DNA of 64,000 nt from Gracilibacillus halotolerans (GTDB lineage Bacteria; Bacillota; Bacilli; Bacillales; Amphibacillaceae), in NCBI RefSeq assembly GCF_014206945.1, contig NZ_JACHON010000008.1, positions 1-64,000 on the forward strand, in the 5' to 3' direction. Numbering within the stretch: the stretch's first letter is position 1; the number at the start of each line of letters is the position of its first letter. Positions 44,265-54,894 of the stretch are shown here, piece by piece. Below the pieces are notes generated by a model that saw nothing but the letters and a program-made list of their open reading frames with translations, was not told where the DNA came from and ran no database searches. Made by a program: the position numbers and the translations under genes.

Positions 44265-45203
44265 TTATTCACCCATAAAGGCTACCATAAGTGCTTTTTG
44301 CGCATGTAGACGATTTTCCGCTTCTTGAAATACTACTGAATTCGGTCCATCGATAACATCTGCTGTCACTTCTTCACCTCGATGTGCAGGAAGACAATGC
44401 ATAAAGATAGCATCCGCTTTTGCGTGAGCCATAAGTTCTTTATTTACTTGGTATGGAATAAACGCTTTTTCCCGTTCTTTCTGTTCTTCCTCTTGACCCA
44501 TACTTGCCCATACATCGGTATATATGACATCTGCATCCTTAATCGCTTCAATTGGGTCGTCCGTAACCATAACTTCTGTTCCATCTGCAAATGATGTTGC
44601 TAGCTCCACCATTTCCTGCTTCGGTTGATAACCGGATGGTGCGCCTATCGCTATATCTAATCCCATTTTTGCACATCCAATCATTAAGGAGTGTGCCATA
44701 TTATTACCATCACCAATATACGCCATTTTCAGACCAGCAAGCTCACCTTTTACCTCTTTAATCGTTTGAAGGTCTGCTAATACTTGGCATGGATGAAAAT
44801 CATCGGTTAACCCGTTGATAACTGGTATCGTAGCATTATCTGCTAATTCGACCACATCTTGCTGAGAAAATGTACGAATCATAATACCATCTAAATAACT
44901 GGATAAAATTTTTGCCGTATCAGAAATAGGTTCTCCTCGACCAAGCTGAAGATCATTAGAACTTAAAAACAATGCTGTTCCACCTAATTGATACATACCA
45001 GCTTCGAACGAAACACGGGTTCTAGTCGATGATTTTTCAAAAATCATACCTAAGGTTTTACCTTTTAATGGCTCATAGACCTCATTATTTTTACGTTTTT
45101 GCTTTATTTGGTCTGCTAGTTCCAACAAATAGGCTATTTCTGCCGTTGAAAAATCTGCCAGTGATAACAAATCTCTTCCTCTTAATTCTTCTTTGAAACT
45201 CAT
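44265..45203 (-). CDS. argF: Ornithine carbamoyltransferase
   Basis: A 312-aa enzyme making citrulline from ornithine and carbamoyl phosphate. Carbamoyl phosphate site FEKSSTRTRVSFE, HPCQ (in DDFHPCQVLADLQT), ornithine site DVWASMGQEEE and catalytic HCLPAHRG. It overlaps the carB end by four bases (ATGA), the last gene of the carA-carB-argF string. Confidence 0.95.
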   Translation of the reverse strand: MSFKEELRGRDLLSLADFSTAEIAYLLELADQIKQKRKNNEVYEPLKGKTLGMIFEKSSTRTRVSFEAGMYQLGGTALFLSSNDLQLGRGEPISDTAKILSSYLDGIMIRTFSQQDVVELADNATIPVINGLTDDFHPCQVLADLQTIKEVKGELAGLKMAYIGDGNNMAHSLMIGCAKMGLDIAIGAPSGYQPKQEMVELATSFADGTEVMVTDDPIEAIKDADVIYTDVWASMGQEEEQKEREKAFIPYQVNKELMAHAKADAIFMHCLPAHRGEEVTADVIDGPNSVVFQEAENRLHAQKALMVAFMGE

Positions 45204-48200
45204 AGGAAGGCACGCTCCTTCTTGTTTTGCATTTGGTTATCTTTTCTTAAATTTTGAATCGATTCAACATTCTTTATCGATATGTTTGCTGCTTGTAAAT
45301 AGGCAGCTAATGTCTCGTTAGAGCTGAAGCATACTGTATCGGAACGTAGTGCTGCTTCACGCAAATTACTATGTTCATCTTTCGTACCCGTTCGATAAAC
45401 ATCTGTAATCAATGCGTAGCAATCGTCCAAGCAATTTTGAATTGCTTCCTCATAGTTATAAACCTCTACTCCATCTATTCCAGCTTCTTTTAATAAAGTT
45501 GCTGTCTGTTGATCAGCATGGATTGTAGGTTTAGCTGCCTTTATAGCTTGGACAAGTTGTGAATCGACTTTCTTTAGCGAGAGCCAGATTGTATTGCTTT
45601 CTCCCCAGCCAGTTACATTATCTTCTTTCCATTGAAAAGCCTTGGCAATTGCTTCATTTATTGTTTTACCTAAACCTATAGCTTCTCCTGTTGATTTCAT
45701 TTCAGGCCCTAAAATCGGATCTAAGCCAGGCAGTTTATGACTAGAGAAAATTGGCATCTTCACAGCATAGAAGGGAATATCTTCATGCAATCCAAGCTTC
45801 CACTGTTGATCCGTCAAGGACTCTCCCATTTGTACCCGTGTAGCCAAATCTACCATTGGAACCCCTGTTACTTTGCTTGATATTGGCACTGTACGAGAAG
45901 CTCTTGGATTTACCTCTAGTACATAAATGGTCTTACGGTCTTCGCTTATAACAAATTGAATATTCATCATACCTTTGAAATCTAATGATCCAGAAATCTT
46001 TTTTGCATAGGATGCAATCGTATCTTTTTGATCATTTGTAAGACTAGGAGCTGGAAAGACTGCAATACTATCACCGGAGTGAACACCCGCTCGTTCTATA
46101 TGCTCGAATACACCCGGTATTAAAATGTCTTCCCCATCACAAACGACATCAATTTCCACTTCATATCCTTCAATATATCGATCAATCAATAGAGGGAAAA
46201 TACGACTACCTCTAGACTTTTCTTCTAAATCCTTCAAATAAGTCTCTAATTGTTTTTCATCACTTAAGATGACCATCCCTTGGCCACCGATTACATAGGA
46301 TGGACGAAGTAGGATAGGATAGCCAATTGTTCGGGCCGCTTGCTTTGCATCTTCCATTGCATTCACCGTATCCCCAGGTATATGTGGGATATCCAGCTTT
46401 CTAAGTAATGTATAAAATAGGTCACGGTCTTCTACCGCATCGATTGCATCTAGTGACGTACCCATGATTGGTACACCAGCACCTTTCAGTCCATCTGCTA
46501 GATTAATAGCTGTTTGCCCACCAAATTGTACAAGTACACCATCTGCTTGTTCCTTATGAACAACATGTAAAACATCTTCCACAGTTAGGGGTTCAAAATA
46601 CAGATGGTCTGCTGTATTAAAGTCTGTACTAACCGTTTCTGGATTATTATTAATGACAATCGCATCTATATCCTGTTCTTGTAAAGACTGCGCTGCATGA
46701 ACAGAACAATAATCAAATTCTACCCCTTGACCAATTCGTATTGGACCAGAGCCAAGTACGACCATTTTTCGCTCTCCAGGCAACTGCTCTACCTCATCCC
46801 ACTCATTCCATGAGCTATAGTAGTATGGAGTTTCTGCTGTATATTCTGCCGCACACGTATCTACGATTTTATAGGATGGCGATAGATTGTCTGTTTGTAA
46901 CTTTTCAAAGATATTCGAGATATCAATGTTCCATATGTTAGATAACGTAACATCAGAGATTCCATAAGCTTTTGCTTCTTTTAAATCTTCATTTGTTACC
47001 TCAGACCATTGTTTCTTCGCTAATTCTTGCTCTTTCTCTATCATTTTCTCTATTTCGAAAAGGAAGTAATTACTAATCTCTGTTACAGCATGAACTTCTT
47101 GAACCGTCATCCCTCGACGAAACGCCTCTCCAACCATAAATATACGTTCATCTGTTGCATGTTTCAACGCATCCAATAAAGCTTCATCCGATAATTGTTC
47201 ACTTCCTGGTAGCGCCAATGAGTGAAGGCCAATTTCCAAGGAACGGATAGCTTTATTTAATGCCGTTGGAAAGTTACGAGCCAATGCCATAACTTCTCCA
47301 GTTGCTTTCATCTGGGTACCTAATGAACGATCTGCATTCGTGAATTTATCAAAAGGCCATCTCGGAAACTTTAAAGCTACATAGTCTAGAGCTGGCTCAA
47401 AGCTTGCATACGTATTCCCTGTTATAGGGTTTAATACCTCATCTAAATGATAGCCTAACGCCAATTTAGCAGCGATACGAGCAATCGGGTAACCCGTTGC
47501 TTTTGAAGCTAAAGCACTTGATCTGCTTAAACGTGGATTTACCTCAATAATAATGTATTCATCTGTTTCGGGATGTAGAGCAAATTGAATATTACATCCT
47601 CCAATTACACCTAATTCACGAATAACTTTAACAGAAGACGATCGCAACATTTGGTATTGTTGATCCGTTAATGTTTGAGATGGTGCTACAACAATACTAT
47701 CCCCAGTATGGACACCAACTGGGTCAATATTCTCCATATTCGCAACGATAATACATGTATCGTTCGCATCTCTTACAACTTCATATTCGATTTCTTTCCA
47801 ACCTTTAACACTTTGTTCAATTAATACTTGCTTTATCGGGCTATAGTGTAACCCGTTTTTTACGATTTCTCGGAGTTGTTGCTCGTTATCTGCAATACCT
47901 CCACCTGCACCACCCAACGTATAAGCAGGTCGAACAATTTGTGGATAACCTACTTCTTCAGCAAATGCCACTGCTTCTTCCACAGAACTTGTGGATAAGC
48001 TTTCTGCTACTGGCTCTCCAATTTCATTCATCATGGACTTGAATTTTTCCCGGTCTTCTCCTTTTTGTATCGTATCTAACGATGTACCGAGCAACTTGAC
48101 GTTGTATTTTTCTAAAACACCTGCTTCGTCTAGAAGAAATGCCATATTGAGACCAGTTTGACCACCTAACGTTGCTAAAATGCCATCCGGCCGTTCCTTT

Positions 48201-48436
48201 TCAATAATTTTTGTGACCGACTCACATGTGAGAGGTTCTAAGTAAACTTGATCTGCAATATTTTCATCTGTCATAATCGTTGCAGGGTTATTATTCACTA
48301 AAACAACTTCTATGCCTTCCTCTTTTAATGATAAACAAGCTTGCGTACCTGCATAATCGAACTCCGCCGCTTGACCTATCACAATCGGACCTGAACCAAT
48401 CACAAGAACTTTCTCTATATTTTTAAGTTTAGGCAT
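45200..48436 (-). CDS. carB: Carbamoyl-phosphate synthetase large subunit
   Basis: About 1078 aa with the duplicated architecture: two ATP-grasp halves each starting with the signature VLVIGSGPIVIGQAAEFDYAG and VVLGSGPIRIGQGVEFDYCS, an oligomerisation domain and a C-terminal MGS-like allosteric domain. It uses ammonia, bicarbonate and two ATP. Core motifs appear intact. ATG 48434-48436 is chosen; the earlier ATG 48457 overlaps carA further. Its partner CarA has lost glutaminase residues, so CarB probably draws free ammonia. Confidence 0.95.
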   Translation of the reverse strand: MPKLKNIEKVLVIGSGPIVIGQAAEFDYAGTQACLSLKEEGIEVVLVNNNPATIMTDENIADQVYLEPLTCESVTKIIEKERPDGILATLGGQTGLNMAFLLDEAGVLEKYNVKLLGTSLDTIQKGEDREKFKSMMNEIGEPVAESLSTSSVEEAVAFAEEVGYPQIVRPAYTLGGAGGGIADNEQQLREIVKNGLHYSPIKQVLIEQSVKGWKEIEYEVVRDANDTCIIVANMENIDPVGVHTGDSIVVAPSQTLTDQQYQMLRSSSVKVIRELGVIGGCNIQFALHPETDEYIIIEVNPRLSRSSALASKATGYPIARIAAKLALGYHLDEVLNPITGNTYASFEPALDYVALKFPRWPFDKFTNADRSLGTQMKATGEVMALARNFPTALNKAIRSLEIGLHSLALPGSEQLSDEALLDALKHATDERIFMVGEAFRRGMTVQEVHAVTEISNYFLFEIEKMIEKEQELAKKQWSEVTNEDLKEAKAYGISDVTLSNIWNIDISNIFEKLQTDNLSPSYKIVDTCAAEYTAETPYYYSSWNEWDEVEQLPGERKMVVLGSGPIRIGQGVEFDYCSVHAAQSLQEQDIDAIVINNNPETVSTDFNTADHLYFEPLTVEDVLHVVHKEQADGVLVQFGGQTAINLADGLKGAGVPIMGTSLDAIDAVEDRDLFYTLLRKLDIPHIPGDTVNAMEDAKQAARTIGYPILLRPSYVIGGQGMVILSDEKQLETYLKDLEEKSRGSRIFPLLIDRYIEGYEVEIDVVCDGEDILIPGVFEHIERAGVHSGDSIAVFPAPSLTNDQKDTIASYAKKISGSLDFKGMMNIQFVISEDRKTIYVLEVNPRASRTVPISSKVTGVPMVDLATRVQMGESLTDQQWKLGLHEDIPFYAVKMPIFSSHKLPGLDPILGPEMKSTGEAIGLGKTINEAIAKAFQWKEDNVTGWGESNTIWLSLKKVDSQLVQAIKAAKPTIHADQQTATLLKEAGIDGVEVYNYEEAIQNCLDDCYALITDVYRTGTKDEHSNLREAALRSDTVCFSSNETLAAYLQAANISIKNVESIQNLRKDNQMQNKKERAFL

Positions 48437-49514
48437 GCTGCTTCTCTCCCTTTGCAACCATCTTGTTTAATAATTCATTAAATAACTGCTGCGTGTCTAT
48501 AGGTCCGTACTGAGCTTCTGGATCGAACTGAACCGTCCAAATTGGATAATGCTTATGGGATAAACCCTCAACGGATTGATCGTTGACATGTGTAAAGGAA
48601 ATGTCCCATTCTGAACTATCTATAGAATCATTCACAACGGTATACCCATGATTTTGAGTAGTCATATAGACTTTGCCTGTCGCTTTTTCTTTTACCGGAT
48701 GATTCGCTCCGCGGTGTCCACTTGGTAGTCTGCTCGTTTTAGCACCGTATGCTAAAGCTAGGAGCTGGTGTCCTAATGATATTCCAAGTGTAGGATATGT
48801 TTCACTTACCTTCTTTACATTAGGTAGTACGGATGAAAGTTGTTCTGGATTTCCTGGGCCATTGGAATATAACACGCCATCAGGGTCCAATTTTCTAATC
48901 GATTCGAATGTTGTATCATATGGCATTACCGTAACTTGGCATCCCCATTCTAGAAGGGAATCTAGTATGGATTGCTTGTAACCAAAATCAACTAAAACAA
49001 TATGTGGAGTTAATTGAACAGAATGGTTCTTCGAGAAAAAAGTAATTGGTTCCTTGACAGAAACTGTTGGCGTCATTGGCTCATTCTTTGGTACAAAATT
49101 TGGCTTCTCATCAGGATTTGTTGTTATTTTTCCATAAATTTCCTCATACTGTCGAATTAACTTCGTCAGAGAGCGCGTATCGATACCAGATAAAGCAGGA
49201 ATATTATATTTATCTAGAGTCTCTGTTAAAGAGAGACTTGTATTTTCATATTCTGGATGATCATTTATTGAAGAAACGATTACTCCAGATAAAGATAACG
49301 TTCCTATCCCATCCTCCATTTCAGGGTAACCACAGTTACCAATAAGAGGATACGTCAGTACTACGATTTGTCCAGTATAGGATGGATTTTGGATAATTGC
49401 ATCATAGCCTGTCATAGCCGTATTAAAAACCACTTCACCTTCCGAGACCTTATCTGAACCTATCCAATCTCCTTCGAACACCTCACCTGTATTTAATACT
49501 AGATAGCCCTTCAT
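48429..49514 (-). CDS. carA: Carbamoyl-phosphate synthetase small subunit, glutaminase triad lost
   Basis: A 361-aa protein with the full CarA fold: N-terminal domain (TGEVFEGDWIG, NTAMTGYDAI, YPLIGNCG) and class I amidotransferase domain (YSNGPGNPE, SRLPSGHRGANHPV, QNHGYTV). In active enzymes the nucleophile elbow is GICLGHQ and the second triad residue is in VQFHPEA. Here they read GISLGHQ (Ser246, codon TCA at 48777-48779) and VQFDPEA (Asp331, codon GAT at 48522-48524); only Glu333 remains. Glutamine hydrolysis is therefore predicted lost. GGGAGGAACGAAC supports the ATG. It overlaps carB by eight bases. Confidence 0.93.
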   Translation of the reverse strand: MKGYLVLNTGEVFEGDWIGSDKVSEGEVVFNTAMTGYDAIIQNPSYTGQIVVLTYPLIGNCGYPEMEDGIGTLSLSGVIVSSINDHPEYENTSLSLTETLDKYNIPALSGIDTRSLTKLIRQYEEIYGKITTNPDEKPNFVPKNEPMTPTVSVKEPITFFSKNHSVQLTPHIVLVDFGYKQSILDSLLEWGCQVTVMPYDTTFESIRKLDPDGVLYSNGPGNPEQLSSVLPNVKKVSETYPTLGISLGHQLLALAYGAKTSRLPSGHRGANHPVKEKATGKVYMTTQNHGYTVVNDSIDSSEWDISFTHVNDQSVEGLSHKHYPIWTVQFDPEAQYGPIDTQQLFNELLNKMVAKGEKQHA

Positions 49515-49631
49515 GTTCGTTCCTCCCAATCCTCATCACGTTGTTTATAATTATACTCATTTACTTATATTTATACATTTATAAGCAAAAAAATAATCTC
49601 AAAACTCTTCACTATCTGAATCATTTATATA

Positions 49632-49669
49632 GGAAAAACTAAGCCTCGCATGGAGGAAGACTTAGTTTC
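49632..49669 (-). terminator. Terminator after argH
   Basis: On the minus strand AAACTAAGTC and GGCTTAGTTTTT form a hairpin ending in T residues. It separates argGH from carA, so the two arginine units may be transcribed separately. Confidence 0.75.
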
Positions 49670-49688
49670 CCTAGATTTCTTCTTTAGT

Positions 49689-51104
49689 TCACACATTAAC
49701 CTTCTCCGCAAATTCTTCTACCCATTGCTGATTCTCGCTCCAACGATTCTCTGCCGACTGAATTTGCTCCTCGACACGGTTCTTAGCTGTACCGCCAACA
49801 ACATCACGCGCATTAACAACTGTTTCAGGTGCTAATACCTGATAGATATCTTCTTCAATTAAACTAGAAAACTGCTTAAATTCTTCTATATTTAAATCAA
49901 GTAAAAATTTTCCCTGTTCAATTGCATACAATACTGTCTGACCAACTACAGCGTGTGCTTCACGGAAAGGCATCTCTTTATTCACTAGATAATCCGCTAA
50001 ATCCGTAGCATTGGAAAAGTCCTTCGCAACTGCTTGATACATATTTTCTTTCTTCACTTCCATTGTTTGTATCATCGGTGCGAATAATGCTAGGGCACCT
50101 TTCAACGTATCCGCGGTATCAAACATTCCTTCTTTATCCTCTTGCATATCTTTATTATAAGCAATCGGTAATCCTTTTAATGTTGTTAACATTCCAATTA
50201 AATGACCGAATACTCTTCCTGTTTTCCCACGCACAAGTTCTGCTACATCTGGATTCTTCTTCTGCGGCATCATACTACTACCTGTACAGAACGCATCATC
50301 TAGTTCGATAAAGTTAAACTCTGCACTTGACCATTGAACAAGCTCTTCACTTAGGCGTGACAGATGCATAATAATTAGCGATGCATTCGAAAGAAATTCG
50401 ACAACAAAATCTCTGTCGCTAACAGCGTCCAAACTATTTTCTACTACCCCATCAAAATGAAGCTGTTCTGCTACATATTGACGATCAATCGGAAATGTCG
50501 TTCCTGCTAGAGCACCTGCTCCTAGTGGTGAGCGATTTACTCGTTTAAAGCTATCTTGCAATCGTTCGATATCACGTTCAAACATGGATACATATGCCAT
50601 CATATGATGGGCGAACAATACTGGTTGGGCACGTTGCAAGTGCGTATATCCCGGTAGAATTGTATCTAAATTCATCTTCGCTTGACCTAGCAAAGCTTCT
50701 TGTAGTTTTACTAGTAAATCTACCATCGTTACAATCGTATCACGTAGATATAGTCTCATATCTAAAGCTACTTGATCATTACGACTTCTTCCCGTGTGTA
50801 GTTTACCACCAACTGCTCCCACTTCTTCAATCAGAAGCTTCTCTACATTCATATGAATATCTTCATTTTCTTCGCTAAGCTCTGCTTCACCATTAGCAAT
50901 CTTTTTGGCTACGACTTTCAAGCCATTTTTAATTGTATCCGCATCTCCAGCTGGAATGATTCCACACTTAGATAACATTTCTACGTGCGCTAAACTTCCT
51001 TGGATATCATATTGAGCTAGCTTTTGATCGAAGCTTATCGAAGCTGTATATTCATCCACTAATTCATTTGTTGGTTTTGTAAAACGTCCGCCCCATAATT
51101 TCAT
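49689..51104 (-). CDS. argH: Argininosuccinate lyase
   Basis: A 471-aa member of the fumarase/aspartase superfamily: [15 protein letters not shown] start, [32 protein letters not shown] (catalytic His) and the signature [15 protein letters not shown] (catalytic Ser). It splits argininosuccinate into arginine and fumarate. The start overlaps the argG stop by four bases. Confidence 0.96.
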   Translation of the reverse strand: MKLWGGRFTKPTNELVDEYTASISFDQKLAQYDIQGSLAHVEMLSKCGIIPAGDADTIKNGLKVVAKKIANGEAELSEENEDIHMNVEKLLIEEVGAVGGKLHTGRSRNDQVALDMRLYLRDTIVTMVDLLVKLQEALLGQAKMNLDTILPGYTHLQRAQPVLFAHHMMAYVSMFERDIERLQDSFKRVNRSPLGAGALAGTTFPIDRQYVAEQLHFDGVVENSLDAVSDRDFVVEFLSNASLIIMHLSRLSEELVQWSSAEFNFIELDDAFCTGSSMMPQKKNPDVAELVRGKTGRVFGHLIGMLTTLKGLPIAYNKDMQEDKEGMFDTADTLKGALALFAPMIQTMEVKKENMYQAVAKDFSNATDLADYLVNKEMPFREAHAVVGQTVLYAIEQGKFLLDLNIEEFKQFSSLIEEDIYQVLAPETVVNARDVVGGTAKNRVEEQIQSAENRWSENQQWVEEFAEKVNV

Positions 51105-52360
51105 TGTTTAACAGATTCCTTTACGTCAATTTTTGTTTTTTCCATTATCTTCGCTTTATCGGCATGTACATCATTCACTGTAGAATGCACTTTTGTTGGT
51201 AACCCCCAAAGTTTGATAAAACCGAGTGCTGCTTCATGATCAAACTGATCACCTTCAGAGTATGTTGCAAGTTTAATGTCATATAAAGAATTTTCAGATT
51301 TACGACCAATTACAAACGCTTGACCTTTATATAACTGAACTTTTACAACTCCTGTTACATATTTCTGCGTTACTGTGATAAATGCTTTTAAAGCTTCTGT
51401 CAATTGGTTAAACCATAGACCGTCATAAATTGCTTGAGTTAGTTGTTGCTCTACAATTGGCTTAAATTTCATAACCTCTCTTGGTAACGTGAGAGCTTCT
51501 AATTCTTGGTGAGCAGCAATTAATGTCATAGCAGCTGGTGCCTCATAGATTTCGCGAGATTTAATCCCTACTAAACGGTTTTCTACGTGATCGATACGAC
51601 CAACGCCATGTTTACCAGCAATATCATTTAACTTTAAAATCAAGTCATCAAGCTTATATGGGATTCCATCTATCGCAACTGGTTTTCCTTCTTCAAATGT
51701 AATTTCAACTACTTCTGGAGTATCTGGTGCATCGACTGGGTCTGCCGTTAATTCAAAAGCATCTTTTGGTGCTTCTGCCCACGGATCTTCAAGAACACCA
51801 CACTCATTTGCTCGACCCCATAAGTTCTGATCCACACTGTATGGACTATCTAAATCGATCGGAATCGGTATACCATGTTTTTCTGCATATTTAATTTCTT
51901 CATCTCTTGTCATTTTCCACTCACGAACAGGTGCAACTATTTTTAATTCAGGATTTAGAGCTGTAAAAGCAACATCAAAACGCACTTGGTCATTACCTTT
52001 ACCAGTACAACCGTGCGCTACTGCCACAGCACCCTCTTTTTCTGCAATATCGACTAATACTTTAGCAATTAATGGACGAGATAAGGCAGAGACTAATGGA
52101 TATTTACCTTCATAAAGAACGTTCGCTTGTAGTGCTGGTAAAACGAAATCCTCCGCATATAATTCTTTCGCATCGATTGAATAGGATTTAATCGCACCTA
52201 CATCAATGGCTTTATTTTTAACGAACTCTAAGTCTTTTCCTTCTCCGACATCCAATCCTACTGCAATAACATCGTAATTATATTCATCCTGAAGCCATTT
52301 GATCGCTACAGAAGTATCTAAACCACCTGAATATGCTAAAACTACTTTATCTTTACTCAT
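51101..52360 (-). CDS. argG: Argininosuccinate synthase
   Basis: A 419-aa N-type ATP pyrophosphatase: AYSGGLDTS (PP loop), [30 protein letters not shown]. It joins citrulline and aspartate. First gene of argGH, preceded by a promoter with an overlapping ARG-box-like sequence. GGAGAGG lies before the ATG. Confidence 0.96.
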   Translation of the reverse strand: MSKDKVVLAYSGGLDTSVAIKWLQDEYNYDVIAVGLDVGEGKDLEFVKNKAIDVGAIKSYSIDAKELYAEDFVLPALQANVLYEGKYPLVSALSRPLIAKVLVDIAEKEGAVAVAHGCTGKGNDQVRFDVAFTALNPELKIVAPVREWKMTRDEEIKYAEKHGIPIPIDLDSPYSVDQNLWGRANECGVLEDPWAEAPKDAFELTADPVDAPDTPEVVEITFEEGKPVAIDGIPYKLDDLILKLNDIAGKHGVGRIDHVENRLVGIKSREIYEAPAAMTLIAAHQELEALTLPREVMKFKPIVEQQLTQAIYDGLWFNQLTEALKAFITVTQKYVTGVVKVQLYKGQAFVIGRKSENSLYDIKLATYSEGDQFDHEAALGFIKLWGLPTKVHSTVNDVHADKAKIMEKTKIDVKESVKQ

Positions 52361-52412
52361 CTCGGTAACCTCTCCTTATCATGTCATGTACGCTTCTATT
52401 TGGTTATGTATT

Positions 52413-52442
52413 ATTATGCACTATCCAGTATAATAATTCAAT
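52413..52442 (-). promoter_or_regulatory. argG promoter with ARG-box-like operator
   Basis: On the minus strand TTGAAT (52436-52441), 17 bases, CATAAT (52413-52418). ATTGAATTATTATACTGG (52425-52442) overlaps the -35 and spacer and fits the ArgR/AhrC consensus TnTGnATwwwwATnCAnA at most positions. Repression by arginine through AhrC is expected from this, not shown. Confidence 0.5.
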
Positions 52443-52603
52443 AGTTATCTGAATTTTTTTACCCTTCTTTCTACTATCTATCCTTTCAATACCTCCAGAA
52501 ATCGAATTTAGCTCGTTTATGAATAAATATAAATAACAGAATACTTTGTAACTTTTTTATTCGGTCGACGACTAACTTATAAATACGAAAGGTGGTTGGA
52601 GAT

Positions 52604-53560
52604 ATGATTGGTAAAAAAAGCTTGATAGGATGTTTGGTTCTCATACTTCTTATCATGTTTAGTAGTTGCTCCACGTCCACAGAGAACGAGAGTGCAGATA
52701 GCGGTTCCCAGGAAAGTAGGGACCAAGCAACAATTGGAGAAATGAATGTAGAATCTGAGATTGGATACACCATGGAAGAAGGCTTAGCAAACAATACAAT
52801 GGAGGATACAAGTGAGACTTCTGTGGAAGAAATAGAGGAACCTTCTGCACTAGATGATGCTGAAGCAACAGAAAGAAAAATAATCTACCAGGCATACTTA
52901 CATGCAGAAACAGCAAACTTTGATGAGCAGCTAGCTTTTATCGAAAAAGAAACGAAGCGCTATCAAGGATATATTGTTCAATCAGCATCCTCTGGAGTAA
53001 CGGAAGACCACAACCGAAACGGTACAATTATTGCTCGTATCCCTGCAGATCAATTCCAACGTTTCCTATCTATCTTTGAGGATGGTGACATGGAGCTTGT
53101 CGAGCGCTCTGTTAGTGGAGATGACGTTACTGAACAGTACGTCGACCTTTCATCGAGACTTGATGCCAAAAAGGTTGCAGAAGAAAGATTGTTACAGTTT
53201 ATGAAAGAAGCTGAAAAAACCGAGGACTTACTAAAAATATCAGCGGATCTAACTAAAATACAGGAAGAAATTGAACAATTAACAGGGAAAATTCGCTACT
53301 TAGAAAATCAATCCGATTTCGCTACTGTAGAAATTTATTTATCAGAAACAAAAGTTGCCGTTTCCTCTGTTCCGGATCAATCCGAAAGTACATGGCAAAA
53401 GACGAAGGAACAATTTATCAAAAGTATTAATCTACTATTAAATGGAGTCTCCGCGTTATTTATCTTTATTGTAGGGAATTTACCTATATTTTTAGTAATA
53501 GGTTGTATCATTCTTATCTCATGGCTCTTGTATAAAAAAATATCCAAAAAGAGACTGTAG
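52604..53560 (+). CDS. DUF4349 lipoprotein
   Basis: About 318 aa: lipoprotein signal peptide with lipobox FSSC (Cys near residue 22), an acidic low-complexity linker, a DUF4349 domain (IIYQAYLHAETANFDEQLAFIEKETKRYQGYIVQ...VSGDDVTEQYVDLSSRLDAKKVAEERL), a predicted coiled coil (IQEEIEQLTGKIRYLENQ) and a C-terminal membrane helix. The family is of unknown function. ATG 52604 is chosen because GGTGGTTGGAG lies upstream. An R2 repeat follows the stop. Confidence 0.85.
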   Translation: MIGKKSLIGCLVLILLIMFSSCSTSTENESADSGSQESRDQATIGEMNVESEIGYTMEEGLANNTMEDTSETSVEEIEEPSALDDAEATERKIIYQAYLHAETANFDEQLAFIEKETKRYQGYIVQSASSGVTEDHNRNGTIIARIPADQFQRFLSIFEDGDMELVERSVSGDDVTEQYVDLSSRLDAKKVAEERLLQFMKEAEKTEDLLKISADLTKIQEEIEQLTGKIRYLENQSDFATVEIYLSETKVAVSSVPDQSESTWQKTKEQFIKSINLLLNGVSALFIFIVGNLPIFLVIGCIILISWLLYKKISKKRL

Positions 53561-54305
53561 AAGTAATTTTCATAATACAAAATCCGAATGTTATACTAAC
53601 GCCTTGTCAAAATACTTCGCTTTCCGCAGGCAACGCCTCAACTAATTACAAAAGTTATATAAAAACTTTTGTAATGGATTTTCGGCTGTTGCTTTTTCTG
53701 CAGGAGTCTTGTATTTTGACTTGGCTATTTATATCCTTTCCATGATTTGGTTGGATTTTCGTGCTATTTTTTTATGCTCGGCCTCTTCGCTCTGCGACTG
53801 AAAGCCTCTTTTACCGGCCTCGCCTTGAAAGGCTCATCGAATGGTTCTCCCTCTTGCACCACATTTATTCACTGATTCTAAAAGAATCCCTTATTGTTTA
53901 TTGTTTTTTGCCCTGTAAACGGATCAAACTCTTCGAATATTGTTAATCGGCCAAACTATTAGAGATTTATACGTACACAAAGCACTATACAGGAGACTAC
54001 CATGAAGAGAGGTATTTTTTAACCCACGCCGGAAGCTTACCAGAGAGGCAAGGGCTGGGATATAACTAAACCTTACAATATTAAAGGCGAACAATTAAAA
54101 AATGGGATATAAATTACGCAGCAAAAACACCTAGACTCCTGTAGGATAGCAACAGCTGAGGGATTACAGGATGTAATTCAGTTCGGCGTTGCAACAGGAC
54201 CTTGCAATATTAGCCGAACATCCTATAGTTTTAGCGAAGTAATTATAAAAAGCATACAAACAGAACTGATTCTAACGCATCGTTCGTTTGTAGTATGATT
54301 AAATA
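53561..54305. repeat. Mosaic of palindromic repeats including a split R2 copy
   Basis: The 780-base gap 53561-54341 holds no supportable gene. The left end (53561-53630) matches repeat R2 and the right end (54229-54305) matches its other half; about 590 bases intervene. Within it, 53601-53725 is bounded by GCCTTGTCAAAATAC and GTATTTTGACTTGGC (inverted ends) and contains a perfect 12-bp hairpin (53645-53675). A third related palindrome (ACTCCTGTAGG...CAACAGG) lies near 54132-54198. Short apparent frames inside (for example 53761-53946) are not protein-like. Confidence 0.75.
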
Positions 54306-54341
54306 ATTCTGTCCCAGCCCCTTATCCATAATTTAATTTTT

Positions 54342-54773
54342 CTAATCCTCATCAAATACAGCTTCTAAATTTTTTTCTTTTCCCTCCTTAATGTCCATCA
54401 GTACAGGAAGGATATAGAGAATAAAAATTAGAAATCCAACTCCAATGGTCGATATAAGACTAATTAGACTCGCTATTAATAAGGAAGTTTTTGCGGCGGA
54501 AAGTTTCCTTATCCCTAGATAATATAACGCCAATATGGCTGGTAAAAGTGATGCGATTAATCCATATAGCCCCATATACATTACTGGTTTAGTAGTTTGA
54601 TCATTCTGATTATACAGAGACCCTGGTCCAAGCAGTGGCTCGAACATACCAAAAAATCCTATAAGTGCATCTTTTAAAAAGATAATTAAAGCGATACTAA
54701 CGGCAATACCAATTCCTACTATGTTTAATACAAGAGCAAGGGTTGTAATGACAACAGCACTTGTCCTGCTCAT
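54342..54773 (-). CDS. DUF4064-like membrane protein 1
   Basis: A 143-aa protein with about four hydrophobic segments and a start (SRTSAVVITTLALVLNIVGIGIAV) matching the two paralogues at 54895 and 56218. The DUF4064 family has no known function. Acidic C-terminus (EGKEKNLEAVFDED). First of three copies; the order suggests local duplication. Confidence 0.75.
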   Translation of the reverse strand: MSRTSAVVITTLALVLNIVGIGIAVSIALIIFLKDALIGFFGMFEPLLGPGSLYNQNDQTTKPVMYMGLYGLIASLLPAILALYYLGIRKLSAAKTSLLIASLISLISTIGVGFLIFILYILPVLMDIKEGKEKNLEAVFDED

Positions 54774-54894
54774 AATGTTTACCTACCTTTCTGATTTCAC
54801 TTGGTTGATTACAAGCTTCCCCATTTAAATTATATGCTAATTTCATATAGTACGACTCATTGACTTCATACTACTTGATTATATAAAGAACTTA

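Noticed and set aside
53761-53946. Possible 61-aa plus-strand protein, or transposase fragment on the other strand
   Set aside because: It lies inside the palindromic repeat mosaic; both strands give only short broken frames without a recognisable transposase motif.
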